64,000 bases of DNA from Hyunsoonleella pacifica (GCF_004310335.1 NZ_SIRS01000004.1:62001-126000); one strand, 5' to 3'. Shown: positions 8,062 through 17,252, counted from the stretch's first letter. Notes: generated by a model from the sequence alone, not told the origin. Numbers and translations: made by a program.

Positions 8062-10134
8062 TTAATTAACTACCAATTTTTTAACTTCATCTGTAATACC
8101 ATCACTTACTTTTAAAAAGTATAACCCAGCATTAAATTTTGAGGTATCTAGCTTTAGTGATGTTTGAGTAATATTAGAGAAACGCTTGATAAGTTTACCT
8201 TGAATACTATAGATTTTTACTTCTTTTGTGTTCAACGTGTTTTTATCAAATTCCAATTCTACGAAATCATAGGCTGGGTTTGGAGCCATTGTAAACGATG
8301 AAAACGCTTTAGAGCTATTTGATAACGTAGTGGTAAACTCAGTCTCGAAAGTATTTGTAATCACTGCGGGGTTAAAGTCGAAATAAATTTCTGCTGTATT
8401 TGGTATAATATCCCCTACGCTATAACCAGCTGTGGGTTTAATTTTATAGTAAACGTAACCATGGCTATTGGGCTCGTCCATATCTTCACTAGGTAGATGA
8501 ATATTATCAAATTGCCAATTAAGCTGATTATCTACTCTTGTAAATACATTGTCATGGCTTGAACTTAACATTTGAATTGTAGATTTATCTAATCGAGCAT
8601 CTAAGGTATTATCAATAGAAACATTTATAGCATCAGCAGTACCAACATTTTGAAATCTTACAGTGTAATACAAATAATCATCAGAAGTAAAACTACTATG
8701 TATTATTTCTGGACCGTGGGATTCTAGGATATCGTTGGGATCGTAAGAACCGATAACCACTTCGGAAAGTTCGGTATAATTATTATCCATATTTACATCA
8801 TTACCTGTGTATCGTGCCGTATTAGTTAAAACTGTTCCTAGTGGTGTAGGAATAGGAACTTTCATATCTACACGAACCTTCTCATAAGAATTGGGTTGCA
8901 AATTTGTAAAATTTAAGTTGAATCCATTTGCGGTATTTGTTACTGAATTCCCTGCATTAACAAAACTTACACCATTTAAACTTAGTGTTGCATCCATGGT
9001 AAATTCTACTGTACCCGATGAAATGGTTTCAATACCTTTATTTTCAACAACTAAATAGTTTTTGTAATCAAACCCTGGTCTTGGTGGTATATTTGATACT
9101 AAATAAACTGCAATATCTCCGCATTCCATTATTTTTGTGACTGGAAAATTATACGTTATGGTATTACCATTGGAAATACTTACGTTTTCGTATGAATCAA
9201 CTATTAAGTTATAACAATTTTCAAATTCCTCAAAAATACTGTAGCTTATATCAAAAACATCACTGTTTTCATCACTAATGATTTTAAAATTACCGTTTGA
9301 AGCATATAAATATCGTGTAATGCCGTCTTTATTTTTTTCGTAAGTCAACACTCCATTTAAAAAGTTAATTTCGTCATTTTCAAAGACTCCATTTTCATCC
9401 TCATCATGAAATGCGTTGATTTCTATGACGCCCACAGCATCACAATCCCTAACAATCAAATCAAAGGTTGTAATTGAATAACAACCTGTGTCATTATGCT
9501 CTACTCTCACATAAATAGTTTGAACGGTAGGCATATTATTAGTATAATTTGTTGAATTAACAATAACATCATTATTAGTTTCAGCCCCCTCCATTGTCTC
9601 ATGTAACGTAACTCTAACATCTGTTAATGCTCCTCCAACAATTTCTGGTATTTTAGTAGTTAAATCAAATATCTCAATACCGTCTTTTGACTCATCATCG
9701 CATTTTTCAAAAGAAGTAGGTTGATTTATTGATGGCCCTATTAAGATTTCAATTATACCGTTACGGTAAAGAACATCTGTTGTAAAACCTTCAGGTATTT
9801 TTTTATTGGCTCTAAAATAAATTTCAAAATCTTTTGAAGAATTCCTGAAAGATTCTGGGTTTCCTATTGGATTTACCTCATTCATCATATCACTTTCGTT
9901 TAGGTAATATGTAATAGAATGATAATCTTCTTCCATAACCGAATTTTGAGCTGCCAGACAAAACATTTGAAAAGGTAATACTTCTCTAAGATTTATAACC
10001 ACTATCCCATCACCTCCGATATCATCACAAATCTTTATATCTAGAAATCCACAAGGTGGTGGCGGACTTTCTACTTGAGCAAATAATGAAAATGAAAAAA
10101 GAGTTGCAAAAAAGAAAAGTAAAGCTGGTTTCAT
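8062..10134 (-). CDS. secreted protein with DUF11/DUF7619-like repeat and type A T9SS sorting domain
   Basis: 690 residues. A signal peptide (MKPALLFFFATLFSFSLFAQ) is followed by an Asp-rich module with FEKCDDESKDG...FDLT, the same module type seen twice in the 1365-residue protein at 25.9 kb. Around residues 440-630 is a conserved VVIGSYDPNDI...YTVRFQNVGTADAINV...YYKIKP...NTAEIYFDFNPAV segment typical of the DUF7619/DUF11-like region. The last about 80 residues are a type A sorting domain (APNPAYDFVELEF, then VKIYSIQGKLIKRF, then GLYFLKV). The type IX secretion machinery should export it and remove or anchor this tail. No catalytic motif was seen, so a surface or adhesive role is inferred. 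Confidence 0.88.
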   Translation of the reverse strand: MKPALLFFFATLFSFSLFAQVESPPPPCGFLDIKICDDIGGDGIVVINLREVLPFQMFCLAAQNSVMEEDYHSITYYLNESDMMNEVNPIGNPESFRNSSKDFEIYFRANKKIPEGFTTDVLYRNGIIEILIGPSINQPTSFEKCDDESKDGIEIFDLTTKIPEIVGGALTDVRVTLHETMEGAETNNDVIVNSTNYTNNMPTVQTIYVRVEHNDTGCYSITTFDLIVRDCDAVGVIEINAFHDEDENGVFENDEINFLNGVLTYEKNKDGITRYLYASNGNFKIISDENSDVFDISYSIFEEFENCYNLIVDSYENVSISNGNTITYNFPVTKIMECGDIAVYLVSNIPPRPGFDYKNYLVVENKGIETISSGTVEFTMDATLSLNGVSFVNAGNSVTNTANGFNLNFTNLQPNSYEKVRVDMKVPIPTPLGTVLTNTARYTGNDVNMDNNYTELSEVVIGSYDPNDILESHGPEIIHSSFTSDDYLYYTVRFQNVGTADAINVSIDNTLDARLDKSTIQMLSSSHDNVFTRVDNQLNWQFDNIHLPSEDMDEPNSHGYVYYKIKPTAGYSVGDIIPNTAEIYFDFNPAVITNTFETEFTTTLSNSSKAFSSFTMAPNPAYDFVELEFDKNTLNTKEVKIYSIQGKLIKRFSNITQTSLKLDTSKFNAGLYFLKVSDGITDEVKKLVVN

Positions 10135-10143
10135 AGTTTATAG

Positions 10144-10165
10144 TAAATTTGCACAAACAAAGCTA
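10144..10165. promoter_or_regulatory. back-to-back divergent promoters
   Basis: On the plus strand TAAATTTG lies at 10144-10151. On the minus strand TAGCTTTG occupies 10165-10158. Both fit TAnnTTTG. Each predicts a leader of about 16 bases, to the RNA methyltransferase gene (TTG at 10174) and the type IX substrate gene (ATG at 10134). The two -7 boxes are only 6 bases apart, so polymerase binding at one should exclude the other. Confidence 0.6.
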
Positions 10166-10173
10166 GTAAAGGT

Positions 10174-10974
10174 TTGCCTACAACAACAATAACCAGCATA
10201 CAAAACCAATTTATTCGACAACTTGTACAACTACGAGATAAGTCAAGAGAACGTAAAAAAACGGGCACTTTCTTAATTGAAGGCAAGCGTGAGATTGCTT
10301 TAGCTATCAAAGGCAATTACAAGCTAGAAACCGTTTTGTTTTACCCTGATTTGTGTACTGTAGAGCAATTAAGCGGTTTAATAAACCATGAGGTTAATAT
10401 TATTGAAATTTCTAAGGATGTCTATAAAAAATTGGCATATCGTGACACGACCGAAGGTGTTTTAGCTGTAGCAAAAACTAAAGTAAATACACTAGAGAAT
10501 TTAAAATTTCTTACCAAAAACCCTTTAATTTTAGTAGCTGAAGCTCCTGAAAAACCTGGAAATATAGGTGCACTTTTAAGAACTGCTGATGCTGCTAATG
10601 TAGATGCAGTAATTATTGCTAACCCAAAAACAGATTTATATAACCCCAATATTATTCGCTCTAGTGTTGGATGTATATTTACTAGTACTATTGCTACTGG
10701 CAGTACACAAGAAATTATTGATTTTTTACACTCAAAAAACATTAATATATATTGTGCAGCATTACAAGCTTCTGTGGATTATCACACACAAAATTTTACC
10801 AAACCAACAGCTATTGTTGTGGGTACAGAGGCTACAGGTTTAACTGATGAATGGCTTGGTAGCTCCGCCCAAAATATCATTATTCCCATGCAAGGAGAGA
10901 TTGATTCTATGAATGTTTCTGTTGCTGCTGGAATTCTTATTTTTGAGGCCAAAAGACAACGAGATTTTAAGTAA
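10174..10974 (+). CDS. TrmH/SpoU family RNA 2'-O-methyltransferase
   Basis: 266 residues starting at a TTG codon. No upstream ATG is in frame, and the predicted transcription start is about 16 bases earlier. The N-terminal substrate-binding part (TSIQNQFIRQLVQLRDKSRERKKTGTFLIEGKREI) is the usual lead-in for RNA methyltransferases of this group. The SPOUT knot motifs follow: APEKPGNIGALLRTADA (motif 1), VVGTEATGLTDEW (motif 2) and IPMQGEIDSMNVSVAAGILIFE (motif 3). It probably uses S-adenosylmethionine to methylate a ribose in 23S rRNA or tRNA; the target base cannot be told. The left inverted repeat of the GIY-YIG element begins 8 bases after its stop. Confidence 0.92.
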   Translation: MPTTTITSIQNQFIRQLVQLRDKSRERKKTGTFLIEGKREIALAIKGNYKLETVLFYPDLCTVEQLSGLINHEVNIIEISKDVYKKLAYRDTTEGVLAVAKTKVNTLENLKFLTKNPLILVAEAPEKPGNIGALLRTADAANVDAVIIANPKTDLYNPNIIRSSVGCIFTSTIATGSTQEIIDFLHSKNINIYCAALQASVDYHTQNFTKPTAIVVGTEATGLTDEWLGSSAQNIIIPMQGEIDSMNVSVAAGILIFEAKRQRDFK

Positions 10975-10981
10975 AACCAAA

Positions 10982-11004
10982 TGTCAGTCTGAGCGCAGTC
11001 GAAG
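10982..11004 (+). repeat. left inverted repeat flanking the GIY-YIG gene
   Basis: TGTCA followed after two bases by CTGAGCGCAGTCGAAG (10989-11004). The same blocks in the same order occur inverted at 11403-11425. Just downstream, CTTAAA is also shared between the two ends. Confidence 0.8.
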
Positions 11005-11020
11005 ACTCTTAAATTATAAA

Positions 11021-11338
11021 ATGTATTCTTATTTCGTTTATATATTAAAATGTTCAGATGGTTCATACTACACTGGTATAACTAATAATCTAGAAAAAAG
11101 GGTAAATGAGCATATATATGGAAAATTTAAAGATTGTTACACCTATAAAAGAAGACCAATTGAAATCAAATTTTACGAAACGTTTAATAATGTTTTACAA
11201 GTGATCTATTTTGAAAAGAAAATAAAAAAATGGACTAGGGCTAAAAAAGAAACTCTTATTAATGGTAATTTTGATATGTTGCAAATTTTAGCTGAATGTA
11301 GAAATGCAACACATTATAAATATCTGAAACGTGATTAA
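11021..11338 (+). CDS. small GIY-YIG nuclease-domain protein
   Basis: 105 residues from the ATG at 11021; the frame is open further upstream but there it only covers the repeat and the end of the preceding gene. The GIY-YIG domain fills almost the whole protein. VYILKC has Tyr7, YYTGIT has Tyr17 and Gly19, followed by NLEKR with the candidate catalytic Arg27 and His31. YFEKKIKKW places the metal-binding Glu at residue 65. This is the UPF0213/UvrC-like single-domain family, common in Bacteroidota and often annotated as an excinuclease subunit, though no UvrC domains are present. The gene sits between inverted repeats, which suggests that it travels with or acts on them. Confidence 0.88.
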   Translation: MYSYFVYILKCSDGSYYTGITNNLEKRVNEHIYGKFKDCYTYKRRPIEIKFYETFNNVLQVIYFEKKIKKWTRAKKETLINGNFDMLQILAECRNATHYKYLKRD

Positions 11339-11402
11339 TTTATGAAACAATTCCCGTTTACTTAATGTTATGAAAACACTATAAAAATGGATTGTTTAAG
11401 CA

Positions 11403-11425
11403 CTTCGACTGCGCTCAGTGTGACA
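11403..11425 (-). repeat. right inverted repeat flanking the GIY-YIG gene
   Basis: CTTCGACTGCGCTCAG (11403-11418), two bases, then TGACA (11421-11425). This is the reverse complement of the left repeat with the 16-bp core identical. It lies 65 bases after the GIY-YIG stop and 20 bases before the M48 protease gene. Confidence 0.8.
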
Positions 11426-11444
11426 AATTTTTAAATAAGAAAGA

Positions 11445-12677
11445 ATGACAGCAAACACCATATTCTATATTATAATAGGAATTATAATCATCAACTTCAT
11501 AATTGATAAAGTTCTAGACTCATTAAATGCTAAACATTTTAACGATAAGCTGCCTAAAGATTTACAAGATGTGTATGATGATGCTGAATATAAAAAATCT
11601 CAAAACTATAAGGCGGCTACATATAAATTCGGAATTATAACATCAGCATTTTCTTTAATACTCACATTAGGTTTTCTATTTCTTGATGGCTTTGAATTTA
11701 TTGATAATATAGCTAGAGATTATAGTAGCAACAGTATCGTTATTGCTTTAATTTTCTTTGGAATTATTATGATTGGGAGTGATATTTTAACAACACCGTT
11801 TTCATATTACAGCACCTTTGTTATTGAAGAAAAATTTGGTTTTAATAAAACCACAATTAAAACATTCATTTTAGATAAAATTAAAGGTTGGTTAATGATG
11901 TCCTTCATTGGCGGAGGCATTCTAGCTTTAATTATCTGGTTTTATCAAGTAACTGGTGCATATTTTTGGTTATATGCTTGGGGATTAGTTGCTGCATTTA
12001 CATTGTTTATGAATATGTTTTATTCTAAACTTATAGTACCATTATTCAATAAACAATCGCCTTTGGAGGAAGGTAGTTTACGTGATAAAATTTCGACCTA
12101 TGCCAAAACAGTTGGTTTTAAATTAGACAAAATTTTTGTAATTGATGGTTCTAAGCGTAGTACAAAAGCAAATGCCTATTTTTCTGGGTTTGGGAGTGAA
12201 AAGCGAGTGACGCTATACGATACTTTAATTAACGATTTAGATGATGAGGAGATAGTTGCGGTTTTAGCGCACGAAGTAGGGCATTATAAAAAGAAACATA
12301 TTATTTTTAACCTGTTTGCATCTATTTTATTAACCGGGTTTACTCTTTTTATTCTATCACTTTTCATTTCTAAACCTATACTATCCCAAGCGTTAGGTGT
12401 TGATATTCCTAGTTTTCATATTGGATTAATTGCTTTCGGACTCCTGTATGCTCCGATTTCTGAAATTACAGGATTAATTATGAATGTTTTTTCTAGAAAG
12501 TTTGAGTATCAAGCAGACGATTATGCTAAAAACACGTACAAGGCTGAACCTTTAATTACTTCTCTAAAAAAGCTATCTAAAAATAGCTTAAGCAATTTAA
12601 CACCACATCCTGCGTATGTATTTATGCATTACTCACACCCTACACTTTTGGAGCGAATTAGAAATTTAAAAGCTTAA
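11445..12677 (+). CDS. M48 family membrane metallopeptidase (Ste24/CAAX protease type)
   Basis: 410 residues, as expected for Ste24-like M48A proteases. Hydrophobic segments are visible near residues 4-22, 62-82, 98-118, 145-172, 178-195, 290-312 and 325-345. The zinc motif LAHEVGHYKKKH has His276, Glu277 and His280, and EYQADDYA later provides the third ligand region. The N-terminal CAAX_prenyl_protease_1 segment (DVYDDAEYKKSQNYKAATYKFG) is present. Bacterial members cleave membrane or unfolded proteins; CAAX processing itself is not expected here. Confidence 0.92.
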   Translation: MTANTIFYIIIGIIIINFIIDKVLDSLNAKHFNDKLPKDLQDVYDDAEYKKSQNYKAATYKFGIITSAFSLILTLGFLFLDGFEFIDNIARDYSSNSIVIALIFFGIIMIGSDILTTPFSYYSTFVIEEKFGFNKTTIKTFILDKIKGWLMMSFIGGGILALIIWFYQVTGAYFWLYAWGLVAAFTLFMNMFYSKLIVPLFNKQSPLEEGSLRDKISTYAKTVGFKLDKIFVIDGSKRSTKANAYFSGFGSEKRVTLYDTLINDLDDEEIVAVLAHEVGHYKKKHIIFNLFASILLTGFTLFILSLFISKPILSQALGVDIPSFHIGLIAFGLLYAPISEITGLIMNVFSRKFEYQADDYAKNTYKAEPLITSLKKLSKNSLSNLTPHPAYVFMHYSHPTLLERIRNLKA

Positions 12678-12783
12678 ACGTAATATACTTAGGCTAAAAG
12701 ATCTAATTCTTGATTTTATAAATATTTTCATCTAATTTAGTTGACTATTCGGCAAACTTTGCTAAAAAACGTTAACTGCTTAA

Positions 12784-13626
12784 ATGAGAAGAAGAAAATT
12801 TATTAAACGCTTTTTTTGGGGAGCTATAGGGGTTGGACTTCCCATAGGTTTTTATACATGGCAAATTGAACCGTTTTGGTTGGAATTTGTTAAAAAGAAA
12901 ATGCCTATTACTAACTTACCAGATAGCCTTGTTGGAAAAACTTTAATGCAAATTAGTGATATCCATATTGGGAATCGGTTTGATTATAGTTATATCATAG
13001 ACTCTTTTAAAAAAGCCCAAGAATACAAGCCTGATTACGTTGTTTACACTGGCGACTTTGTAAACTATGAAAATAAAGAGCAGTTTAACCAATTAGATGA
13101 AGTTTTAAAGTATTTTGTTAAAGGAACAATAGCTACTACTGGTGTTCTTGGAAATCATGACTATGGTTTAAACTGGCAAGAACAAGGAGTTGCAGATAAA
13201 ATTACTTCTCAATTAGCTAATGCTGGAATACACATACTAAAAAACACACAAGCTGATTTTAAAGGCTTAAACATTATTGGACTTGATGATTATTGGGGTT
13301 TAAACTTTAAGCCTGAAAAAGTAATGAAAAAATATAATAAGTCTAAAGCCAATATTTTACTTTGTCATAATCCTGATGTATGTGATTTAGATATTTGGAA
13401 TGGATATAAAGGCTGGATTTTATCCGGACATACTCACGGCGGACAGTGCAAACCCCCATTTTTGAGTGCTCCCATCCTACCTGTAAAAAACAAAACCTAT
13501 TCACAAGGAGAGATAGACTTACAGGATGGCAGAACACTTTATATAAACAGAGCTATTGGGCATTTATGGCAAGTAAGGTTTAACGTAAGACCAGAAATAA
13601 CAATATTTAAATTAGAAAAAGCATAA
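12784..13626 (+). CDS. membrane-anchored calcineurin-like metallophosphoesterase
   Basis: 280 residues. The start MRRRKFIKRFFWGAIGVGLPIGF is a basic region plus one hydrophobic segment, resembling a Tat-like or uncleaved anchor. Metallophosphoesterase motifs are complete and in order: QISDIHIG, YTGDFVN, VLGNHDYG, LLCHNPDV and LSGHTHGGQ. This is the YkuE-like phosphohydrolase group, in which some members act on lipid-linked substrates such as UDP-diacylglucosamine. The substrate here is not determinable. No promoter consensus was found directly upstream. Confidence 0.88.
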   Translation: MRRRKFIKRFFWGAIGVGLPIGFYTWQIEPFWLEFVKKKMPITNLPDSLVGKTLMQISDIHIGNRFDYSYIIDSFKKAQEYKPDYVVYTGDFVNYENKEQFNQLDEVLKYFVKGTIATTGVLGNHDYGLNWQEQGVADKITSQLANAGIHILKNTQADFKGLNIIGLDDYWGLNFKPEKVMKKYNKSKANILLCHNPDVCDLDIWNGYKGWILSGHTHGGQCKPPFLSAPILPVKNKTYSQGEIDLQDGRTLYINRAIGHLWQVRFNVRPEITIFKLEKA

Positions 13627-13699
13627 GCCAAAATAAACAAAGGTTTATTATTGCTATGAATTGCTAATAGTTTTACATTCTACTCTTAAACATGATTCT

Positions 13700-15853
13700 T
13701 TATAAATTATCCAACTGATTACTGGTTTTGTCTTCACTAATAGTCCAAAAGAATCCTACGAAAAAGAATTGATCTAAAGCCGGACGTAAGGCACGACGAT
13801 TAAAATTACCATTCATGTCAGGTGTATTGGCATACTGATAACCGTTTATATTTTTAAAACCTAAAACATTATTTACTGAGGCATACAGTATTTTTTGTGG
13901 ACTTATTAAATAGGCCCAATTCACACTTAAACTATTAAAAGATTTTGTTTTTTCGTTTAAAAACCCTGGTCTATTTGGATTTGTATAAGTTCTTCCTGAT
14001 GCATGTGCATAACTCAACCCTACTTGGCTTCTCCAATCGTCAATCCAATACTTAGTTACAGCTGAAAAGTTATGCGTGTTAGCAAAATTAGACTGCGCAA
14101 GTTCTGGAAAGTTACCATCATTACGTTTGGTGTCTAAAAACGAATAACTCAACCAGTAATCTAAATTCTTTATGCTTTTACTATCCCTCCAGAAAAAATC
14201 AACACCTCTTGCAAATCCCGATCCTGTACTACTAAAGTTACTATCAAAACTTGGAAAAACACCATCAAACTTTGCTAAACTATTATAGTCTTTGTAATAA
14301 GCTTCTGCTCTAAATATTTTTTTATCAGCATTATATTGATAGCTCAAAATATAATGTTTAGCATTTGCAGGTTCAAAATTTTGATGGAATTTCAACACAT
14401 TACTATCTGGGCTTTGATAAAAATCTCCATAAGCCAAAGACAACTGATTTTTATCTGATATTTTATATGCCATTGTTGCTCTTGGCGATAAAGTAAAATC
14501 ACTAAACAACTCACTATATTCTGCTCTTAACCCAGTTTTAAAAGCTAAGTTTTTAGATATAAATATATCTGCTTCTGCAAATGCCGCTGCTATATTATTG
14601 TTAAATCCATATTGAACGTTATCAATAAAATCGTCATTATACTCCTCTTCAAAATCGGTTTTAAAATATTCCGCACCAAAATATAGTTTCAATCGGTTAC
14701 TAATTCTGTTCTTGAATTTCAATTTAGAATGCACTGATTTTTCAGTATCTCTAATAGCTCTGTCCCCAAAATTCAATTTGTTTTTCGCATTTGTAAAACT
14801 AAATCCGGTTTGCATACTCCAAGTATCATTAATTACACCACTATACGATCCATTTAAGTAAAAGTTATTATTATTTAGCTTTATGTATTGTCCATCTGGT
14901 AGGTTAATATCCTCTTGTGTTAACTCAAAACTACTTGTATCAAAAGCACCATAAAGTTTAAACAAACCTTTGTTTGTTTTTCTTCTGTAAACCGCTTCTC
15001 CTGAAGCTGTTCCAAAAGGCTTAATAAAATCATTTCTATTAGGAAAAATAGCATTATAAGGTGCTAAATTAATATAAGACGCATTTACACTAATTGAGCT
15101 TTTCTTCCACTTTTGGGTATTTCCTAAAGTAGCACCTACACTCATAATGCCAATATCTGTTTTCTCTTGGTCTGGTTCATCAATAGTATTTAAAAGTAGC
15201 ACACTGGATAAAGCTTGACCATACTCTGCAGAATAGCCTCCAGTTGAAAATGTAATACCATCAAATAAAAATGGCGAATAGCGCCCGCGGGTTGGCGCAT
15301 TATTAGTAGTTGGTGTATATGGTGTAAATACACGAATACCATCAATAAAAATTTGAGTCTCGTTTGCATTACCACCACGAACAAACAAACGACCATCTTC
15401 AGCCACTGTAGTAGTTCCTGGTAATGTTTGTAAAGCACCAACAAAATCGCCTAATGCACTAGCTGTAGTAACAACATCTAAAGGTTTTAAAACATTTACT
15501 TTACTATTATCCCCAGCCGAAAATGTACCAGCTGACAAAATAACAGCATCTAAAGTATTTACATCATCCTTAAGTTTAATAGCTATGCTTTTCATATATG
15601 ATATATCGCCTACCATTGTATAAGTTTCATAAGATAAAAAAGAAACAACTAGTGTTTGGGTTCCTGTTTCTGATGTAGAAAATAAAAACTCTCCTTTTTC
15701 ATTGGTAGTACCACCATCATAAGTTCCTTCTAAATATACATTTGCACCTACAATAGGTTCTTTTTTCGAATTGGTTACCGTACCACTTATGTTAGTTTGC
15801 CCATAAAATGGAAATACAACACATAGTAATAGAATAGATAGAAACGTTTTCAT
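13700..15853 (-). CDS. TonB-dependent receptor with CarboxypepD_reg-like N-terminus
   Basis: 717 residues from the preferred ATG (MKTFLSILLLCVVFPFYGQ, a signal peptide); the frame extends three codons further upstream. Residues about 20-105 are a CarboxypepD_reg-like domain (ISGTVTNSKKEPIVGANVYLEGT). The plug follows with ALGDFVGALQTLPGTTTVAEDGRLFVRGGNANETQIFIDGI. The remainder is an outer-membrane beta-barrel with alternating aromatic residues ending in FFVGFFWTI. It should import a TonB-energised ligand, but neither ligand nor SusD partner is apparent. It is convergent with the phosphoesterase and divergent from an ECF sigma gene. Confidence 0.9.
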   Translation of the reverse strand: MKTFLSILLLCVVFPFYGQTNISGTVTNSKKEPIVGANVYLEGTYDGGTTNEKGEFLFSTSETGTQTLVVSFLSYETYTMVGDISYMKSIAIKLKDDVNTLDAVILSAGTFSAGDNSKVNVLKPLDVVTTASALGDFVGALQTLPGTTTVAEDGRLFVRGGNANETQIFIDGIRVFTPYTPTTNNAPTRGRYSPFLFDGITFSTGGYSAEYGQALSSVLLLNTIDEPDQEKTDIGIMSVGATLGNTQKWKKSSISVNASYINLAPYNAIFPNRNDFIKPFGTASGEAVYRRKTNKGLFKLYGAFDTSSFELTQEDINLPDGQYIKLNNNNFYLNGSYSGVINDTWSMQTGFSFTNAKNKLNFGDRAIRDTEKSVHSKLKFKNRISNRLKLYFGAEYFKTDFEEEYNDDFIDNVQYGFNNNIAAAFAEADIFISKNLAFKTGLRAEYSELFSDFTLSPRATMAYKISDKNQLSLAYGDFYQSPDSNVLKFHQNFEPANAKHYILSYQYNADKKIFRAEAYYKDYNSLAKFDGVFPSFDSNFSSTGSGFARGVDFFWRDSKSIKNLDYWLSYSFLDTKRNDGNFPELAQSNFANTHNFSAVTKYWIDDWRSQVGLSYAHASGRTYTNPNRPGFLNEKTKSFNSLSVNWAYLISPQKILYASVNNVLGFKNINGYQYANTPDMNGNFNRRALRPALDQFFFVGFFWTISEDKTSNQLDNL

Positions 15854-16030
15854 AAGTATCAATGTAATAAGATTGCTGGTGCAAAATTGCGTCAGAAGAT
15901 TTCATTTAAAAATTGATAGTAACCGAACTGTAATTTTTTAAAGATGAATTGTATCTTTCAAAAATTAAGATGATAGTGTAACAAATCAAAATTAAAAGCT
16001 ACTAATAGTACAACTAAACCATCAAAATAT

Positions 16031-16525
16031 TTGAATACAGAACTGGAACATAAATTTGTTGAATTATTAGAAAAGCATCAAAACATCATACATAAAGTGT
16101 GTAGATTATACACTAATAATTATGATGCGCACAATGACTTATTTCAAGAAATAACCATTCAACTTTGGAAAGCCTACCCAAAGTTTCGTGGTGATGCTAA
16201 GTTTAGTACTTGGATGTACCGTGTTGGATTAAATACAGCAATTACGTTGTATAGAAAGTCTAAACGTCGTATTTCTACTCAAGATTTTGAGGGTGTAGCG
16301 TTTAAAATGAAAGCCGAGGAATATGATGACACCGAGGAAGAACAATTAAAGTTAATGTATAAGGCAGTACATAAACTAAACGATATTGAAAAAGCGCTTA
16401 TTTTTTTGTATTTAGAGGACAAGGATTACAGAGAAATAAGTGAAACACTTGGTATTAGCGAAGTGAATGCGCGAGTGAAAATGAATAGAACTAAAACTAA
16501 ACTAAGAAAAATATTAAATCCGTAA
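16031..16525 (+). CDS. ECF-type RNA polymerase sigma factor
   Basis: 164 residues, starting with TTG at 16031. Region 2 is seen as DAHNDLFQEITIQLWKAYPKF...AKFSTWMYRVGLNTAI. Region 4 is IEKALIFLYLEDKDYREISETLGISEVNARVKMNRTKTKLR, a helix-turn-helix. It overlaps no other gene but is followed after 4 bases by a four-helix membrane protein, so the two are likely one operon with the second gene acting as sigma partner. It is divergent from the TonB receptor, which could be a target, but no target promoter is recognisable. Confidence 0.9.
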   Translation: MNTELEHKFVELLEKHQNIIHKVCRLYTNNYDAHNDLFQEITIQLWKAYPKFRGDAKFSTWMYRVGLNTAITLYRKSKRRISTQDFEGVAFKMKAEEYDDTEEEQLKLMYKAVHKLNDIEKALIFLYLEDKDYREISETLGISEVNARVKMNRTKTKLRKILNP

Positions 16526-16529
16526 ACCT

Positions 16530-17144
16530 ATGGATGGACTAGATTTATTAAAGAAAGATTGGAACAAAAGCGAGAGCAACTACCCTAAACTTTCGTACGA
16601 CGAAATTTATAAGATGGTACTTAAAAAATCATCTTCTATTGTTAAATGGATATATTATATCAGTTTAATTGAATTAAGTCTTGGACTTATACTAATCATT
16701 TTAAATCCAACATTTGAAAATAAAATTGAATACCCTAAATGGTTAGATATCTTCTCTTACTTAGTATTTCCTGTAGCACTTTACTTCATTTATCTTTTCT
16801 ACACGAATTATAAAAAAATTAGTGCAACTGATAGTGCCAAGGTGTTAATGCAAAATATTCTAAGAACAAGAAAATGCGTCCGGTATTATATTATATTTAA
16901 TTTATTTTTTGGAGGTGTATTTTTTGCAGTAGCTAGTTTCATTGGCTATACACAATTACAAGGAGGAATAGACGCTTTTAACGAAGCCACAGGTTTAACC
17001 GAATATATTGTAGTTATTTTAGTAATTCTCTTAATAACAGTTCTATTTTTAGGCATCATTTTTGCCATCTATTATTTACTTTATGGTATATTATTAAGAA
17101 GACTAAAACACAATTACAAAGAACTCAAAAAATTAGAAGATTAA
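16530..17144 (+). CDS. four-helix membrane protein downstream of an ECF sigma factor
   Basis: 204 residues. A short cytosolic N-terminus (LLKKDWNKSESNYPKLSYDEIYKM) is followed by four hydrophobic helices at about residues 38-58, 70-92, 112-135 and 155-190, then a charged tail. The spacing of 4 bases from the sigma gene and the conserved arrangement in flavobacteria suggest a membrane regulator, possibly an anti-sigma factor, although no classic anti-sigma motif such as a zinc HxxxCxxC is present. Similar proteins often carry the misleading label beta-carotene monooxygenase. Confidence 0.6.
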   Translation: MDGLDLLKKDWNKSESNYPKLSYDEIYKMVLKKSSSIVKWIYYISLIELSLGLILIILNPTFENKIEYPKWLDIFSYLVFPVALYFIYLFYTNYKKISATDSAKVLMQNILRTRKCVRYYIIFNLFFGGVFFAVASFIGYTQLQGGIDAFNEATGLTEYIVVILVILLITVLFLGIIFAIYYLLYGILLRRLKHNYKELKKLED

Positions 17145-17155
17145 ATTAATACTTT

Positions 17156-17252
17156 GGGCGTTACCCAAGGGTCGCGCTATCCGTTACTAGTTTTGGCTCG
17201 ATGCTCGCCTCGCCAAAAGCTAACCACTACTATCGCTAACGCGGTTCTGGCA
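17156..17252 (-). repeat. dispersed palindromic element, copy in opposite orientation
   Basis: GGGCGTTACCC at 17156-17166 is followed by GGGTCGCGCTATCCGTTA. This is the reverse of the TATAACGGAAAGC...CCCGACCC...GGGTAACGC end of the copy at 51.1 kb. It then has a hairpin with arms TTTTGGC (17191-17197) and GCCAAAA (17212-17218), and a Pu/Py mix ending GCGGTTCTGGCA. It fills the gap between convergent genes and may also stop transcription. Confidence 0.6.

Noticed and set aside
11021-11338. Homing endonuclease in an intron or UvrC fragment
   Set aside because: No split host gene around it and no UvrC domains; it is a free-standing single-domain GIY-YIG gene.
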